NCBI RefSeq assembly: GCF_014640335.1 | Contig: NZ_BMGT01000003.1 | Span: forward strand, 603,149-667,148 | DNA: 64,000 nt | From: Edaphobacter dinghuensis | GTDB taxonomy: Bacteria > Acidobacteriota > Terriglobia > Terriglobales > Acidobacteriaceae | Reading direction: 5' to 3' | Shown here: positions 1 through 7,623 of the stretch, piece by piece | Layout: every line of letters starts with the position of its first letter | Position numbering within the stretch: position 1 is the first letter of the stretch | Notes under the pieces: model-generated | What the model saw: the letters and a program-made list of their open reading frames with translations, nothing else | Databases searched by the model: none | What the model was told of the DNA's origin: nothing | Made by a program: the position numbers and the translations under genes

Positions 1-2
1 GC

Positions 3-347
3 GGCATTACGCTCTATGGGAGGTTAAGACAACTCAATGATCGAAGCAGAGAAGAAGAGGGTGGCAAATATTTCTGGGGAGAATTGCACACTGATTCGCA
101 TGAGAAGTGGCGGTTGCGTTTCCTGAGTAACGACGTAGGTACAATCACACGGATGTTCCGTAGTCAGGTAGTCCTAACCGGAAACGCCACATACTTTGGC
201 GCTCAGAGTCCGCGTCTGGATGTAGCTACTATTTTTCCTGATCCTCAACGCAATTATTTGGACGCGTTCGCTGAATTGAGCGCGGCTGGAGATGCTATGT
301 TCGGCGATGCAGATTCCAGCGATCTACTAAAGGAGCTGCACGGGTAA
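3..347 (+). CDS. C-terminal part of an unidentified protein, upstream partner of a PIN-domain gene
   Basis: The reading frame is open from the first bases of the window to the TAA at 345-347, so the gene begins outside the window and only about 114 C-terminal residues are seen. I do not recognise a family. The visible part is mixed polar and aromatic and ends DLLKELHG. It ends 2 bases before the ATG of a PIN-domain gene, so the two are almost certainly co-transcribed. That is the place where an antitoxin usually sits, but the sequence shows no ribbon-helix-helix, AbrB or helix-turn-helix motif, so an antitoxin role is only a guess from position. Confidence 0.55.
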   Translation, partial: GITLYGRLRQLNDRSREEEGGKYFWGELHTDSHEKWRLRFLSNDVGTITRMFRSQVVLTGNATYFGAQSPRLDVATIFPDPQRNYLDAFAELSAAGDAMFGDADSSDLLKELHG

Positions 348-349
348 TC

Positions 350-874
350 ATGCCAAGACCTGTTTACTTCGACACGAGTGTTTTTCTTGAAATATTCGCT
401 AAAACCGGCAGCCACAAACAGTCGATTTTCAATCTTCTTGCTGAACTCCACGAAAACAAGGTTGTGATCTATACCTCAATTCTCACAGTGCAAGAGGCAA
501 GCGTTCTCACCTATCGACGGGGTCAGATTGTCCATAATAATCATGCACTTATCAATAAGATGGCCCGCATATGGGGGATTGATAGGCAGATTGCTCTTAC
601 AACGGCCAAACATGAAGCAGACATAAGGGACATGTTCAAAGGTGCGAATGATGAAGAGGAAATGAAGCACCGTAGACGATGGGACTGTTTCCATATAGCT
701 ACGGCTCAGGTGCGAGAATGCACCCACTTGTATACGACAGACAGCGGGATGATGAAGCGTAAGAAGCAACTATCTATCCCGGATTTAGAGATAGTTTATC
801 CCAAGCCAAATACGCCCACCTTGAACTTTCCCCCTCCCGGCCCAATTCTAATAAAGCCTTCTCCGTCAGCCTGA
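350..874 (+). CDS. PIN-domain protein (VapC-like ribonuclease)
   Basis: The protein has 174 residues and starts with the PIN signature YFDTSVFLEIF. Likely acidic metal ligands are D8, E49 (in VQEAS), D112 (in RRWDCFHIATA) and D131 (in YTTDSGM), spaced as in VapC-type Mg2+-dependent ribonucleases. The last 25 residues form a proline-rich tail (from PKPNTPTL) that lies beyond the PIN fold and is unusual for a toxin. The gene starts 2 bases after the upstream gene and would be translationally coupled to it. It could be the toxin of a type II toxin-antitoxin pair, or a solitary PIN nuclease. The fold is well supported, the toxin role is inference. Confidence 0.85.
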   Translation: MPRPVYFDTSVFLEIFAKTGSHKQSIFNLLAELHENKVVIYTSILTVQEASVLTYRRGQIVHNNHALINKMARIWGIDRQIALTTAKHEADIRDMFKGANDEEEMKHRRRWDCFHIATAQVRECTHLYTTDSGMMKRKKQLSIPDLEIVYPKPNTPTLNFPPPGPILIKPSPSA

Positions 875-935
875 TACGGGCGTGGTTAGTCAAGTATATT
901 TATGCCTTTAGCGGTATAGATAGGGAGGGGGTAGG

Positions 936-1553
936 TTATCGCGGCGGTGGGGGCGGTAACAACGGTTCGACATCGAGCAACTGTTGGAGCGTACCGCGCT
1001 CCTGATCGGAGAACTGTCCGCGGAAGCGGTCTGAATTGAGCGTGGCCTGACGCTGAGCAGGAGGCATCTCTCGCAGATCGCGGAAGGCGCGCGCGACCAT
1101 GCGGCGGCGGTCCATCGGAAGTGCGCCAAGTTGCTGCATGGCTCCACGAACCTGCTGCCGTTGTGGCGGACTGAGACGCTCAATGGCTTCATTGTGCTCA
1201 ATCATGCGGCGACGCTGATCGGGAGGCATGCCGTTGAGCTGGGTCAACCGGTCACGCAGATGCTGCTGGGTCTGCGGCGGAAGCTGGCGAAAGCCGGGCT
1301 CGTTTTCAAGGGCGCGCTGCTGCTGGGCAAGCGGCATGTTGCTGTGGCGATTCATCCACTGCTCCAGATGCTCCTGGTTTTGTCCTCTTTGTCCTTGGTT
1401 GGGGAATGCGCGCATCTCCCGCTGCCCACCGCCGCCGCCAAATCCGCGACGCCCACCACCGGGTGGTCCCGCGAAGGCCGCAGAGCAGCTTGCGAGCACC
1501 AGAACAGCCAGTGCTGACTGGAGCACACGTCGGAATTTGGCCGAGAGCAGCAT
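936..1553 (-). CDS. DUF3106-type secreted protein
   Basis: The protein has about 205 residues from the ATG at 1553, chosen because it begins a good signal peptide (MLLSAKFRRVLQSALAVLVLASCSAAFA). An ATG at 1595 is also in frame. Neither start has a clear ribosome binding site. The signal can be read as type I (cleavage after AFA) or as a lipobox (LASC). The mature part opens with a Gly/Arg-rich stretch, followed by Gln/Arg/Pro-rich helical repeats of the type MPPDQRRRM, LPPQTQQHL and MPPAQRQATL, the pattern of DUF3106, and ends in a proline run. It is the last gene after the ECF sigma and anti-sigma genes, a trio seen repeatedly in Acidobacteriota, so it is probably an envelope protein in that sigma regulon. 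Confidence 0.75.
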   Translation of the reverse strand: MLLSAKFRRVLQSALAVLVLASCSAAFAGPPGGGRRGFGGGGGQREMRAFPNQGQRGQNQEHLEQWMNRHSNMPLAQQQRALENEPGFRQLPPQTQQHLRDRLTQLNGMPPDQRRRMIEHNEAIERLSPPQRQQVRGAMQQLGALPMDRRRMVARAFRDLREMPPAQRQATLNSDRFRGQFSDQERGTLQQLLDVEPLLPPPPPR

Positions 1554-1646
1554 GGGTCTTAAGGTTGCAGCGTTGATGGACTGGTGAAACAACATTTTAT
1601 TCTGAAACGGATATGGCTAATGTATCTCCCTCATAGTAAATAGCTG

Positions 1647-2156
1647 CTAACTGCTAGGAAGGGCACCGGAGTTGTCGTTGCTGGAGTTGTCATCCTGTAA
1701 AAGCAGATTCATCGTCTGCAAGGCTTGGTCGTTCTTGTCGAGGATCTGAAGATCATTCACAGTGGCAGAGACCTGCGCCTTGGCCGGATGCGGGAAGCCG
1801 GAGAGATCGGCGAAGGTTCCGCCGGCGATCAAAAAGGCTACGGCAAGGGCTCCGGCAACTGCCGGGCGGAACTGTCGGCCAGTGTTGAACAGGAGGCGGC
1901 TTCGCATCCGCTCAAACCACCCTGCAGCGGGCAGCTCCTGCTCTTCGCGCAGGCGAACCGCCAGCTTCTGGTCAAAATAAGGAGAGGGCTCCGGCGCCTG
2001 CCAGCTATCGAGCAGGGCAAAGGTAGCCTCCAAAGATTGGAACTCCTGATTGCAGGTAGAGCAGGACTTCAAATGCTCGCGAGCAGCAGCATTGCCCGGT
2101 GCAGCCGGGTTGAGCAGAAGTTCCGGGAGAGCGGATTGGCAATCGTGGCAGATCAT
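1647..2156 (-). CDS. Anti-sigma factor, zinc-finger (zf-HC2) type with one membrane span
   Basis: The start at 2156 is preferred because AAAGGA lies just upstream and the protein then begins MICHDCQSALPELLL. A longer form from 2225 would overlap the sigma gene stop as ATGA. The N-terminus carries Cys and His residues of a zf-HC2/ZAS fold (CHDC, then EHLKSCSTC). A hydrophobic span near residues 110-130 (AVAGALAVAFLIAGGTFA) anchors it in the inner membrane, leaving about 40 residues outside. It directly follows the ECF sigma gene, so it most likely sequesters that sigma factor at the membrane. The periplasmic part is short and shows no sensor domain. Confidence 0.85.
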   Translation of the reverse strand: MICHDCQSALPELLLNPAAPGNAAAREHLKSCSTCNQEFQSLEATFALLDSWQAPEPSPYFDQKLAVRLREEQELPAAGWFERMRSRLLFNTGRQFRPAVAGALAVAFLIAGGTFADLSGFPHPAKAQVSATVNDLQILDKNDQALQTMNLLLQDDNSSNDNSGALPSS

Positions 2157-2221
2157 GGTGATCCTTTCCGGGTGTTGCTTTTGTTGAACGCGTCGAATAA
2201 GTGCCATGCGCGTCTGTTGGT

Positions 2222-3004
2222 TCAAATAAACGACTTCAGTTTGTCCCGCAATGTTTGGTACGCGCGGAAGAGTAGAGATTTTGTGGCCGACTCGCTCAGC
2301 TTGAGCACGTCGCCGATCTGTTTGTAGTCCATGCCTTCGTACTTGTGCATAAGAACGGCCATGCGCTGCCGTTCCGGGAGTGCCATTACGTGTTGGCGAA
2401 TAGCGTTAAGCCGTTCCTGGCGGAGCAGGTTGGTCTCGGCTCCGGGAGTGCTGTCGGCCACATCGGGCGTCATTCCGGTTTCGCCGTCGGTCTCATCCAG
2501 ATAGACCATGGAGGCGGTCCGCTCATGCCGCGTATCGCGGGCATGGTTGACGCCGAGATTGGTGGCGATTCGGTAGAGCCATGTGCTGAACCGGGCTTCG
2601 GCGCGGTAGGTCTCGCGTGAGCGGTAGACCCGGAGAAAGACCTCCTGGGCAAGCTCCTCTGCGATGGCCTGGTTATGGACCATGCGGTACATGAAATGAA
2701 TGATCGGCTTGCGATATTTCTGGATAAGAAAGTCGAAACCGGCCATATTGCCGTCGCGGAGCGCCAACATGATGGCGGCATCGTCCATCTGACCGAAGTC
2801 GCCTATTGCGGGATGAGATTCCACCGCCTGGAGATTTTCAAGAAGCCTCGGACTGATTGCCAGCGTAGCCATATCGTCCTTAACCCCATCTTCGCCCGCG
2901 GGTTGCGCTTCTTCGTCAAATTCCGGTAAACTCTCGCCCTTCTTGCCCGAAGCAGAAGGTGCCACAGAACCGGAAGCGCCGTGCTGGGGTGGGATAGCGG
3001 GCAT
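2222..3004 (-). CDS. RNA polymerase ECF sigma factor
   Basis: The protein has 260 residues. After a variable leader of about 75 residues, region 2 is clear (DFLIQKYRKPIIHFMYRMV, AEELAQEVFLRVYR, FSTWLYRIATN), then an acidic linker, then region 4 with its helix-turn-helix (LPERQRMAVLMHKYEGMDYK, QIGDVLKLSESATKSLLFRA). This is the architecture of an RpoE/SigW-like ECF factor, longer at the N-terminus than usual. No good ribosome binding site precedes the ATG at 3004; an internal ATG at 2872 (MATLAISPRLL) is an alternative that removes most of the leader. It heads a minus-strand unit with the anti-sigma factor and the DUF3106 protein. Confidence 0.92.
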   Translation of the reverse strand: MPAIPPQHGASGSVAPSASGKKGESLPEFDEEAQPAGEDGVKDDMATLAISPRLLENLQAVESHPAIGDFGQMDDAAIMLALRDGNMAGFDFLIQKYRKPIIHFMYRMVHNQAIAEELAQEVFLRVYRSRETYRAEARFSTWLYRIATNLGVNHARDTRHERTASMVYLDETDGETGMTPDVADSTPGAETNLLRQERLNAIRQHVMALPERQRMAVLMHKYEGMDYKQIGDVLKLSESATKSLLFRAYQTLRDKLKSFI

Positions 3005-3138
3005 GATGCTTGGTTATTTTACCGCTGTAGTAGGGGGATGGGGAGAGGAGAAAGCGGCTATCTGGCTGACCGGCACAACAGATGATATTCTTGATAAACA
3101 GGTTCGCAGGAAGGACTTTTGGTGCTTCCAGTGCGAAC

Positions 3139-3180
3139 GGGCGCATAACTCAGCGGTAGAGTTCCACCTTCACAGGGTGG
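3139..3180 (+). pseudogene. 5' half of a tRNA-Val-like gene
   Basis: Bases 3139-3145 (GGGCGCA) form a 5' acceptor strand. A normal D-arm follows (ACTC at 3148-3151 pairs GAGT at 3159-3162), then an anticodon arm (CCACC at 3164-3168 pairs GGTGG at 3176-3180) with loop TTCACAG, giving anticodon CAC (Val). After 3180 the expected variable loop, T-arm and 3' acceptor strand (TGCGCCC) are missing, so this is not a working tRNA. A 3' half with an acceptor strand that pairs with this one lies at 17601-17643. An intact tRNA-Val(CAC) starts about 100 bases downstream. Confidence 0.75.
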
Positions 3181-3197
3181 AAAAGTACAACGTAAGG

Positions 3198-3209
3198 CTT
3201 TTAGAATCA
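3198..3209 (+). repeat. 12-bp direct repeat, left copy
   Basis: CTTTTAGAATCA occurs here, 18 bases after the broken 5' tRNA half, and again at 17567-17578, 22 bases before the complementary 3' tRNA half. The paired placement next to tRNA halves at both ends of the AT-rich block suggests a recombination or insertion footprint. Chance identity of a 12-mer cannot be excluded. Confidence 0.5.
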
Positions 3210-3277
3210 ATGTCTGTTGGAATTGGCTTCAAAGTAGTTTCAAAGTGTCGAAGGCCCGTCAACCAGATTATTTGCAC

Positions 3278-3354
3278 GGTCGCTTAGCTCAGTCGGTTAG
3301 AGCGCCTGCTTCACACGCAGGAGGTCGTAGGTTCGAGTCCTACAGCGACCACCA
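3278..3354 (+). tRNA. tRNA-Val (anticodon CAC)
   Basis: This is a complete cloverleaf. Acceptor strand GGTCGCT pairs with AGCGACC at 3344-3350. The D-arm is GCTC...GAGC, the anticodon stem CCTGC/GCAGG holds loop TTCACAC (anticodon CAC, reads GUG), and the T-arm GTAGG/CCTAC holds loop TTCGAGT. The discriminator base is A3351 and CCA is encoded at 3352-3354. The valine identity follows from the anticodon. It lies just inside the left edge of the AT-rich block bounded by two tRNA halves. Confidence 0.97.
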
Positions 3355-3564
3355 TTCCAGCACATCTTGTAGACATCACGGGTGCAACTTCCCCGTTCTG
3401 CGTTGCCAGTCCTGAAAAGCCTCTCACTCTATAGGCAAGGGGCTGGAAGTATTGCGCTGTGGAATTACGCGTGCAATTTTGTGGATATTGCTATGGGATG
3501 GTCAGGATGTGCTGGATGTCCATGGTGCGTTGAACTTTTTAGTTCTCCTGGGCTACCTGCTTTG

Positions 3565-3593
3565 AAGGGCTGCTAACGCAGCCCTTTTCATTT
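3565..3593 (+). terminator. Rho-independent terminator
   Basis: A perfect 9-bp stem (AAGGGCTGC, loop TAAC, GCAGCCCTT) is followed by TTCATTT. It lies about 210 bases after the tRNA-Val and would end that transcript before the diguanylate cyclase gene. I see no credible coding gene between the tRNA and this hairpin. The rest of the 3355-3791 stretch holds only this terminator and the inverted repeat at 3637-3668. Confidence 0.75.
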
Positions 3594-3636
3594 GAACAGG
3601 AAACTTCAATGTACATTCTTTACGCGGAAGAGTCGG

Positions 3637-3668
3637 GAAGTATTGTCAATATTGGAGAACAATACTTC
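3637..3668. promoter_or_regulatory. 10-bp perfect inverted repeat upstream of the diguanylate cyclase gene
   Basis: GAAGTATTGT at 3637-3646 and ACAATACTTC at 3659-3668 are exact inverted copies separated by 12 bases. There is no T-run after it, so it is less likely a terminator than an operator or a 5' leader hairpin for the gene starting at 3792. Confidence 0.4.
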
Positions 3669-3791
3669 GTTCTTGCGGGAGACCATTGCTGAAAAGCACG
3701 GATAAAGGCATATTGTTTATTGAATTTCAGATTTTAAACCGCTTTGCGAGCGGTCACGATTTGTAGCCAGATTTTTCTGAAAGGAGAAAGC

Positions 3792-5327
3792 TTGTTTCGC
3801 TCGGCTACTCGAAATCTGCGCCTCTCTCTCCTTATTTGCTTCGGTCTGACCGCAGTTGAAGCTACGGCCTTGTCCCTTACCCGACATAGCGTTGTGGCTG
3901 GCTGGATGGTGGATTTTTTCTTTCTCATTCTGACTCGAGCCCTGCTGACTACAGCTTACGTATGGCGGGCGATGAAAGCGGTATCCCTTCGAACGCATTG
4001 GACCCTTATTGGAAGTGGAATGCTTCTGGAGGTGATTGCGCTTTCGATGGAGGCTTGGCTTTTTTACAACTCCACTGTCCTGCACAACTCCCTGAATGTC
4101 GCTTCTGATTACGCTAACCTGATGCTTTCGTTCGGTACGGGTGTTCCGATTATTATCCTACTCGCCTTGCCAAGTAGCGGGAAACAATACTCCAGAGCCT
4201 TTTTCTGGATTGATATGGTGCAAGCGATCCTTTGGGGATATATCGTCTATCTAAAACTATTCGGTGTCATTCCATTTACCCATACAGCCATTCATCCAGC
4301 ATCGAACGAAACACAGATTATCTTCAATGTGACCACTAGCGTGGCCATGATTATCGTTGCATTTTTCCGTTTCACCAGTGCCACAACAATCGATGAGAAG
4401 AATTTCTTCCGATTCTTAACAATTTTTCTTGTTATTAGTGATGGAATGCTAAATCTGCATGATATTGTGGCAGGCGGATTTACGACAGCATCTTATTATG
4501 ACCTTCTCGGAACAATCCCAATTCTTATTTCAGTCATGCTGGTGCTGGCATTGCCGTATGAGACGCCTGAAGGTTCAATACCAAAACCGCCGGGAAAAAT
4601 TGCAGAGATCTTGAATATAGGCTGTCCCTCCCTTCTTACGCTTATGCTCATGGGCGCCGGTGTTGACGCCATGACGCGTTTCTTCAACTTTGGATTAGGA
4701 GTGGTTGCGATTGGGTTCACGCTCTATCTCATTCGTTCTGTCATCATCCAGCGTAATCTTGAACGATCCGAGCGATCCCTCAAAGAAGCTCGCGACGAGC
4801 TTGAAGCCATTTCATTAACCGATGCACTCACTGGCGTCGCCAATCGACGCTGCTTTGACGACACTTTCGTTGCAGAGTGGAGCCGTGCTGTACGCACGAG
4901 AAACCCACTCTCATTGCTAATCATGGATATCGATCACTTCAAACATCTGAATGACACTCAGGGTCATCAGGCGGGGGACGACTGCATCGCCATGGTTGCC
5001 AAAGCGATTCACGGCTGTTTGCCACGTAGTGGCGATCTTCTTGCGCGATACGGAGGCGAGGAGTTCTGCGTAATTCTTCCCACAACGGACTCCACGGGTG
5101 CACAAATTGTTTCCACCAAGATGTGCGAGACAGTTATCAGCCTTGCGATTCCCAACGAAACATCCGTCGGTCCGCATGTCAGCATCAGCGTTGGTATTGC
5201 CACATGCTATTTCCCCACACACCTGACCTCGCATCAATTGCTTGAGGCGGCGGACAAAGCACTTTATCGCGCCAAGAAAAATGGAAGAAATCGAGTTGAA
5301 GTTGCACTTACCTCTGTTTTGCTCTGA
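3792..5327 (+). CDS. Membrane-bound diguanylate cyclase (GGDEF)
   Basis: The TTG at 3792 is chosen because AAAGGAG lies 6 bases upstream; an earlier TTG at 3744 has no such site. About 340 N-terminal residues form a series of hydrophobic spans (seven or eight), then a short coiled linker (NLERSERSLKEARDELEAI) leads into a full GGDEF domain (SLTDALTGVANRRCFD, IMDIDHFKHLND). The active-site motif is RYGGEEF near residue 420, and an RxxD inhibitory site (RSGD) lies five residues before it. The protein should therefore make cyclic di-GMP from two GTP at the inner membrane and be product-inhibited. The membrane region has no recognised sensor name. It is the first gene of the AT-rich block. Confidence 0.93.
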   Translation: MFRSATRNLRLSLLICFGLTAVEATALSLTRHSVVAGWMVDFFFLILTRALLTTAYVWRAMKAVSLRTHWTLIGSGMLLEVIALSMEAWLFYNSTVLHNSLNVASDYANLMLSFGTGVPIIILLALPSSGKQYSRAFFWIDMVQAILWGYIVYLKLFGVIPFTHTAIHPASNETQIIFNVTTSVAMIIVAFFRFTSATTIDEKNFFRFLTIFLVISDGMLNLHDIVAGGFTTASYYDLLGTIPILISVMLVLALPYETPEGSIPKPPGKIAEILNIGCPSLLTLMLMGAGVDAMTRFFNFGLGVVAIGFTLYLIRSVIIQRNLERSERSLKEARDELEAISLTDALTGVANRRCFDDTFVAEWSRAVRTRNPLSLLIMDIDHFKHLNDTQGHQAGDDCIAMVAKAIHGCLPRSGDLLARYGGEEFCVILPTTDSTGAQIVSTKMCETVISLAIPNETSVGPHVSISVGIATCYFPTHLTSHQLLEAADKALYRAKKNGRNRVEVALTSVLL

Positions 5328-5611
5328 GCTAAAACATCTTTACAGGTTTGCTTAATCTCCTATCGAGGAACCTGCAATGCATGTTGCTACATAAGTTTCA
5401 TTGCAAAGCTCTTGCGGAAAACTCCAAAGATAGGCGAAGACGGCTGGTCGAAGCACTTCAAGAAAATCTGACTTTTGGCAGATTGCTATGTAGTTGCAGA
5501 ATTTGTATCGTGCTGCCGAGCCAGTATTGGTTCCTTGTCTCCATCAATAGGTGCATCTATGAAGCGATCTCACGATTCGCCTTATAAATTTCCTCACAAA
5601 AGGAGTTACAC

Positions 5612-7513
5612 ATGTGCATTCTTCCGCAATCAATGAGACGTTTTTGCTATGTCATTGTTGTTGTAATGCTTATCCACTCCTCATTTATAGCGTATGCGTC
5701 TACTCCACCTCATTTTCTTATCTATGACAATACCTTTTACCCGAACTCACAACAGGTTTTTGATTCTGCTGGAGCATTAAGGGCAACTGTTATGTATTCG
5801 CAAGCAACCTGGCCTGGCACATGCACAAGCACAGGCTGCCCAAACGCTCCGACAGAGACGCAGCTCAAACAAGATTTAACAGCCTATGTCAGCGAATTTC
5901 ACAACAGCAACGTCATTATTTTCGATTACGAAAATCTTGTCCTCAGCGCAGAAAGCTCAACTGGTGCAGCCAATCAGGCGGTAGCTTTGTTTCAACAGCT
6001 TATTGCGTGGACTCGGCAGGTCTATCCCAATGCAAAGATCGGAATGTACGATTACGACTACAGCAGTACATATTCGCCTAATAATTCCAGCGGTTATAAC
6101 ACCATCCGAGCTCAATTATTCAACGGGTCAAGTAGCTCTTTCGACTTCTTTGCTCCAACCTTGTACCAAAGGTGGTCGACTCATACTGCATGGGATCAAA
6201 ATCTGGCTGAGGCAATCATCAATGACTCCGCTATCAATCAAGCAAACGGCCTAAATCTTCCTATCTATCCTTATATCTCCCCTTATGTAAATGGAACCTA
6301 TACGGGCACACTTCTGGCAGAATCAGAATGGCAATCTGAGCTTACCGATTTGGTCAATTGCGATACACCTTCCAGCTCGGCCTGCAAAACTATTATGACA
6401 GCGGTCACACCTCCATCTGGTACATGCTCAGCTTCGGGCAGCACTACCCCATGCACTGCAATTGGCGGAGGAATTCTTTGGGTTGGCGGGAGTTCAAATA
6501 TTTCGGCAACAACTAATTGGGTTCAAGATCTCACTGGGATTCTTTCACCCGCGATAAATACCAATGTGACTTATCAGATTAGAAGCGTTGGACAGACCGG
6601 CACATGCGTTGATATAGGATCAAATGGAAATCCCGTCGCAAATCCCTGCTCGCCAAGCACTACAAGTCAAATATGGAAATTTGCATTGGCAGGAACAGAT
6701 GGAACCTTTACGATCAACAGCTATAGCTATCAGCGTGCAAACCCTGGAAATAATCAAGCACTAGATTCTGCTAACGGGTCTTTGGGGTTAGCTACAGTTG
6801 CATCCGGTGGTACCCCCTCTGCGAATGAAGAATGGCAGGTTGTATCTTTGGCCAACGGATATTATGAGTTGGTTGAAACGGGTGACTATTCGACGTCAGG
6901 AAATACGGATAGCGAAGAATGTTTGGTCTCTGGAGGCGGAGGCCAATTAAGTACCTCCATCTGCAATGGTGGTGCTGATCAGGAATTTCAATTATCTTTT
7001 GTTGCCGCCAGCGGTTATGTTGTTTTATCCGATACAGCTGACGCATTCATTCAGGGCGGCGCAGATGCAAACACAAATTACGGTACCTGGAGCTACAACA
7101 TCGTGGAAGGAGCTACAGGTATTTATGCACGGAAAGCATATATTAAATTTGATCTTTCTGAAATTACCGGAACAATTACATCCGCCACTCTTTACCTCGT
7201 TCCTAACATTGTGACATGGATCGATACAGATGCTATTTACAACGTCGCAGACAATACCTGGGTACAAACTGGAATCACATGGAATAATGCTCCAGCATTC
7301 GGCACTACTGCGATAAATACCTGGAGTGTGTCTCCAGCCAGCGTTGGACAACCACTGCTTTTGGATGTGACATCTGCGGCCGTTTCTGCTCAAAGTGCCG
7401 GATTATTTTCTTTAGGAATACAGGCCTCTGGCGCAAGCAATTATGTAGGCTATGCTTCTCAGCGCAATGGAACCGCTTCATATCGGCCATTACTAGTTGT
7501 AAGCGTGCAATAA
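5612..7513 (+). CDS. Secreted three-module carbohydrate-active protein (barrel, ricin-like, CBM96/DNRLRE)
   Basis: The gene has a ribosome binding site (AGGAG) before the ATG, and a signal peptide to about residue 30 (ending AYAS). Residues 35-335 resemble a (beta/alpha)8 glycosidase of the hyaluronidase-like type: HFLIYDNTFYPN, then VIIFDYENLVLS, AKIGMYDYDY and FFAPTLYQRW. Residues 350-490 look like a ricin-type beta-trefoil with QIWKF and QEFQLSF repeats. Residues 497-633 match the CBM96/DNRLRE fold (TADAFIQGG, KAYIKFDLSEI, WVQTGITWNNAP). It probably binds and cuts an extracellular polysaccharide, but the substrate cannot be read from sequence. Asp/Glu in FDYEN are candidate catalytic residues. 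The gene converges on a TBDR gene. Confidence 0.7.
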   Translation: MCILPQSMRRFCYVIVVVMLIHSSFIAYASTPPHFLIYDNTFYPNSQQVFDSAGALRATVMYSQATWPGTCTSTGCPNAPTETQLKQDLTAYVSEFHNSNVIIFDYENLVLSAESSTGAANQAVALFQQLIAWTRQVYPNAKIGMYDYDYSSTYSPNNSSGYNTIRAQLFNGSSSSFDFFAPTLYQRWSTHTAWDQNLAEAIINDSAINQANGLNLPIYPYISPYVNGTYTGTLLAESEWQSELTDLVNCDTPSSSACKTIMTAVTPPSGTCSASGSTTPCTAIGGGILWVGGSSNISATTNWVQDLTGILSPAINTNVTYQIRSVGQTGTCVDIGSNGNPVANPCSPSTTSQIWKFALAGTDGTFTINSYSYQRANPGNNQALDSANGSLGLATVASGGTPSANEEWQVVSLANGYYELVETGDYSTSGNTDSEECLVSGGGGQLSTSICNGGADQEFQLSFVAASGYVVLSDTADAFIQGGADANTNYGTWSYNIVEGATGIYARKAYIKFDLSEITGTITSATLYLVPNIVTWIDTDAIYNVADNTWVQTGITWNNAPAFGTTAINTWSVSPASVGQPLLLDVTSAAVSAQSAGLFSLGIQASGASNYVGYASQRNGTASYRPLLVVSVQ

Positions 7514-7553
7514 GTAAGCAGTTATATTTATAGCGCTTTCAATTTTTGAGGTT

Positions 7554-7608
7554 GGCTACTTGGCAATTGAAAAGTAGCCTGCAGCGGCTGGTTAGCAGTC
7601 GCTGCAGG
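7554..7608. terminator. Paired hairpins between convergent genes
   Basis: Two hairpins stand in tandem: GGCTACTT (7554-7561) with AAGTAGCC (7572-7579), and CCTGCAGCG (7579-7587) with CGCTGCAGG (7600-7608). They lie between the stops of the convergent genes at 7513 and 7624, so a bidirectional transcription end is the natural reading. There is no strong T-run. Confidence 0.55.
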
Positions 7609-7623
7609 AGTTATTCAAGGCTA

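Noticed and set aside
3382..3576. 64-codon frame after the tRNA-Val
   Set aside because: No ribosome binding site, and its end runs into the terminator stem at 3565-3593.
5348..5587. 79-codon frame between the diguanylate cyclase and the secreted protein
   Set aside because: Cys/Arg-rich random-looking composition, no ribosome binding site, not like neighbouring genes.
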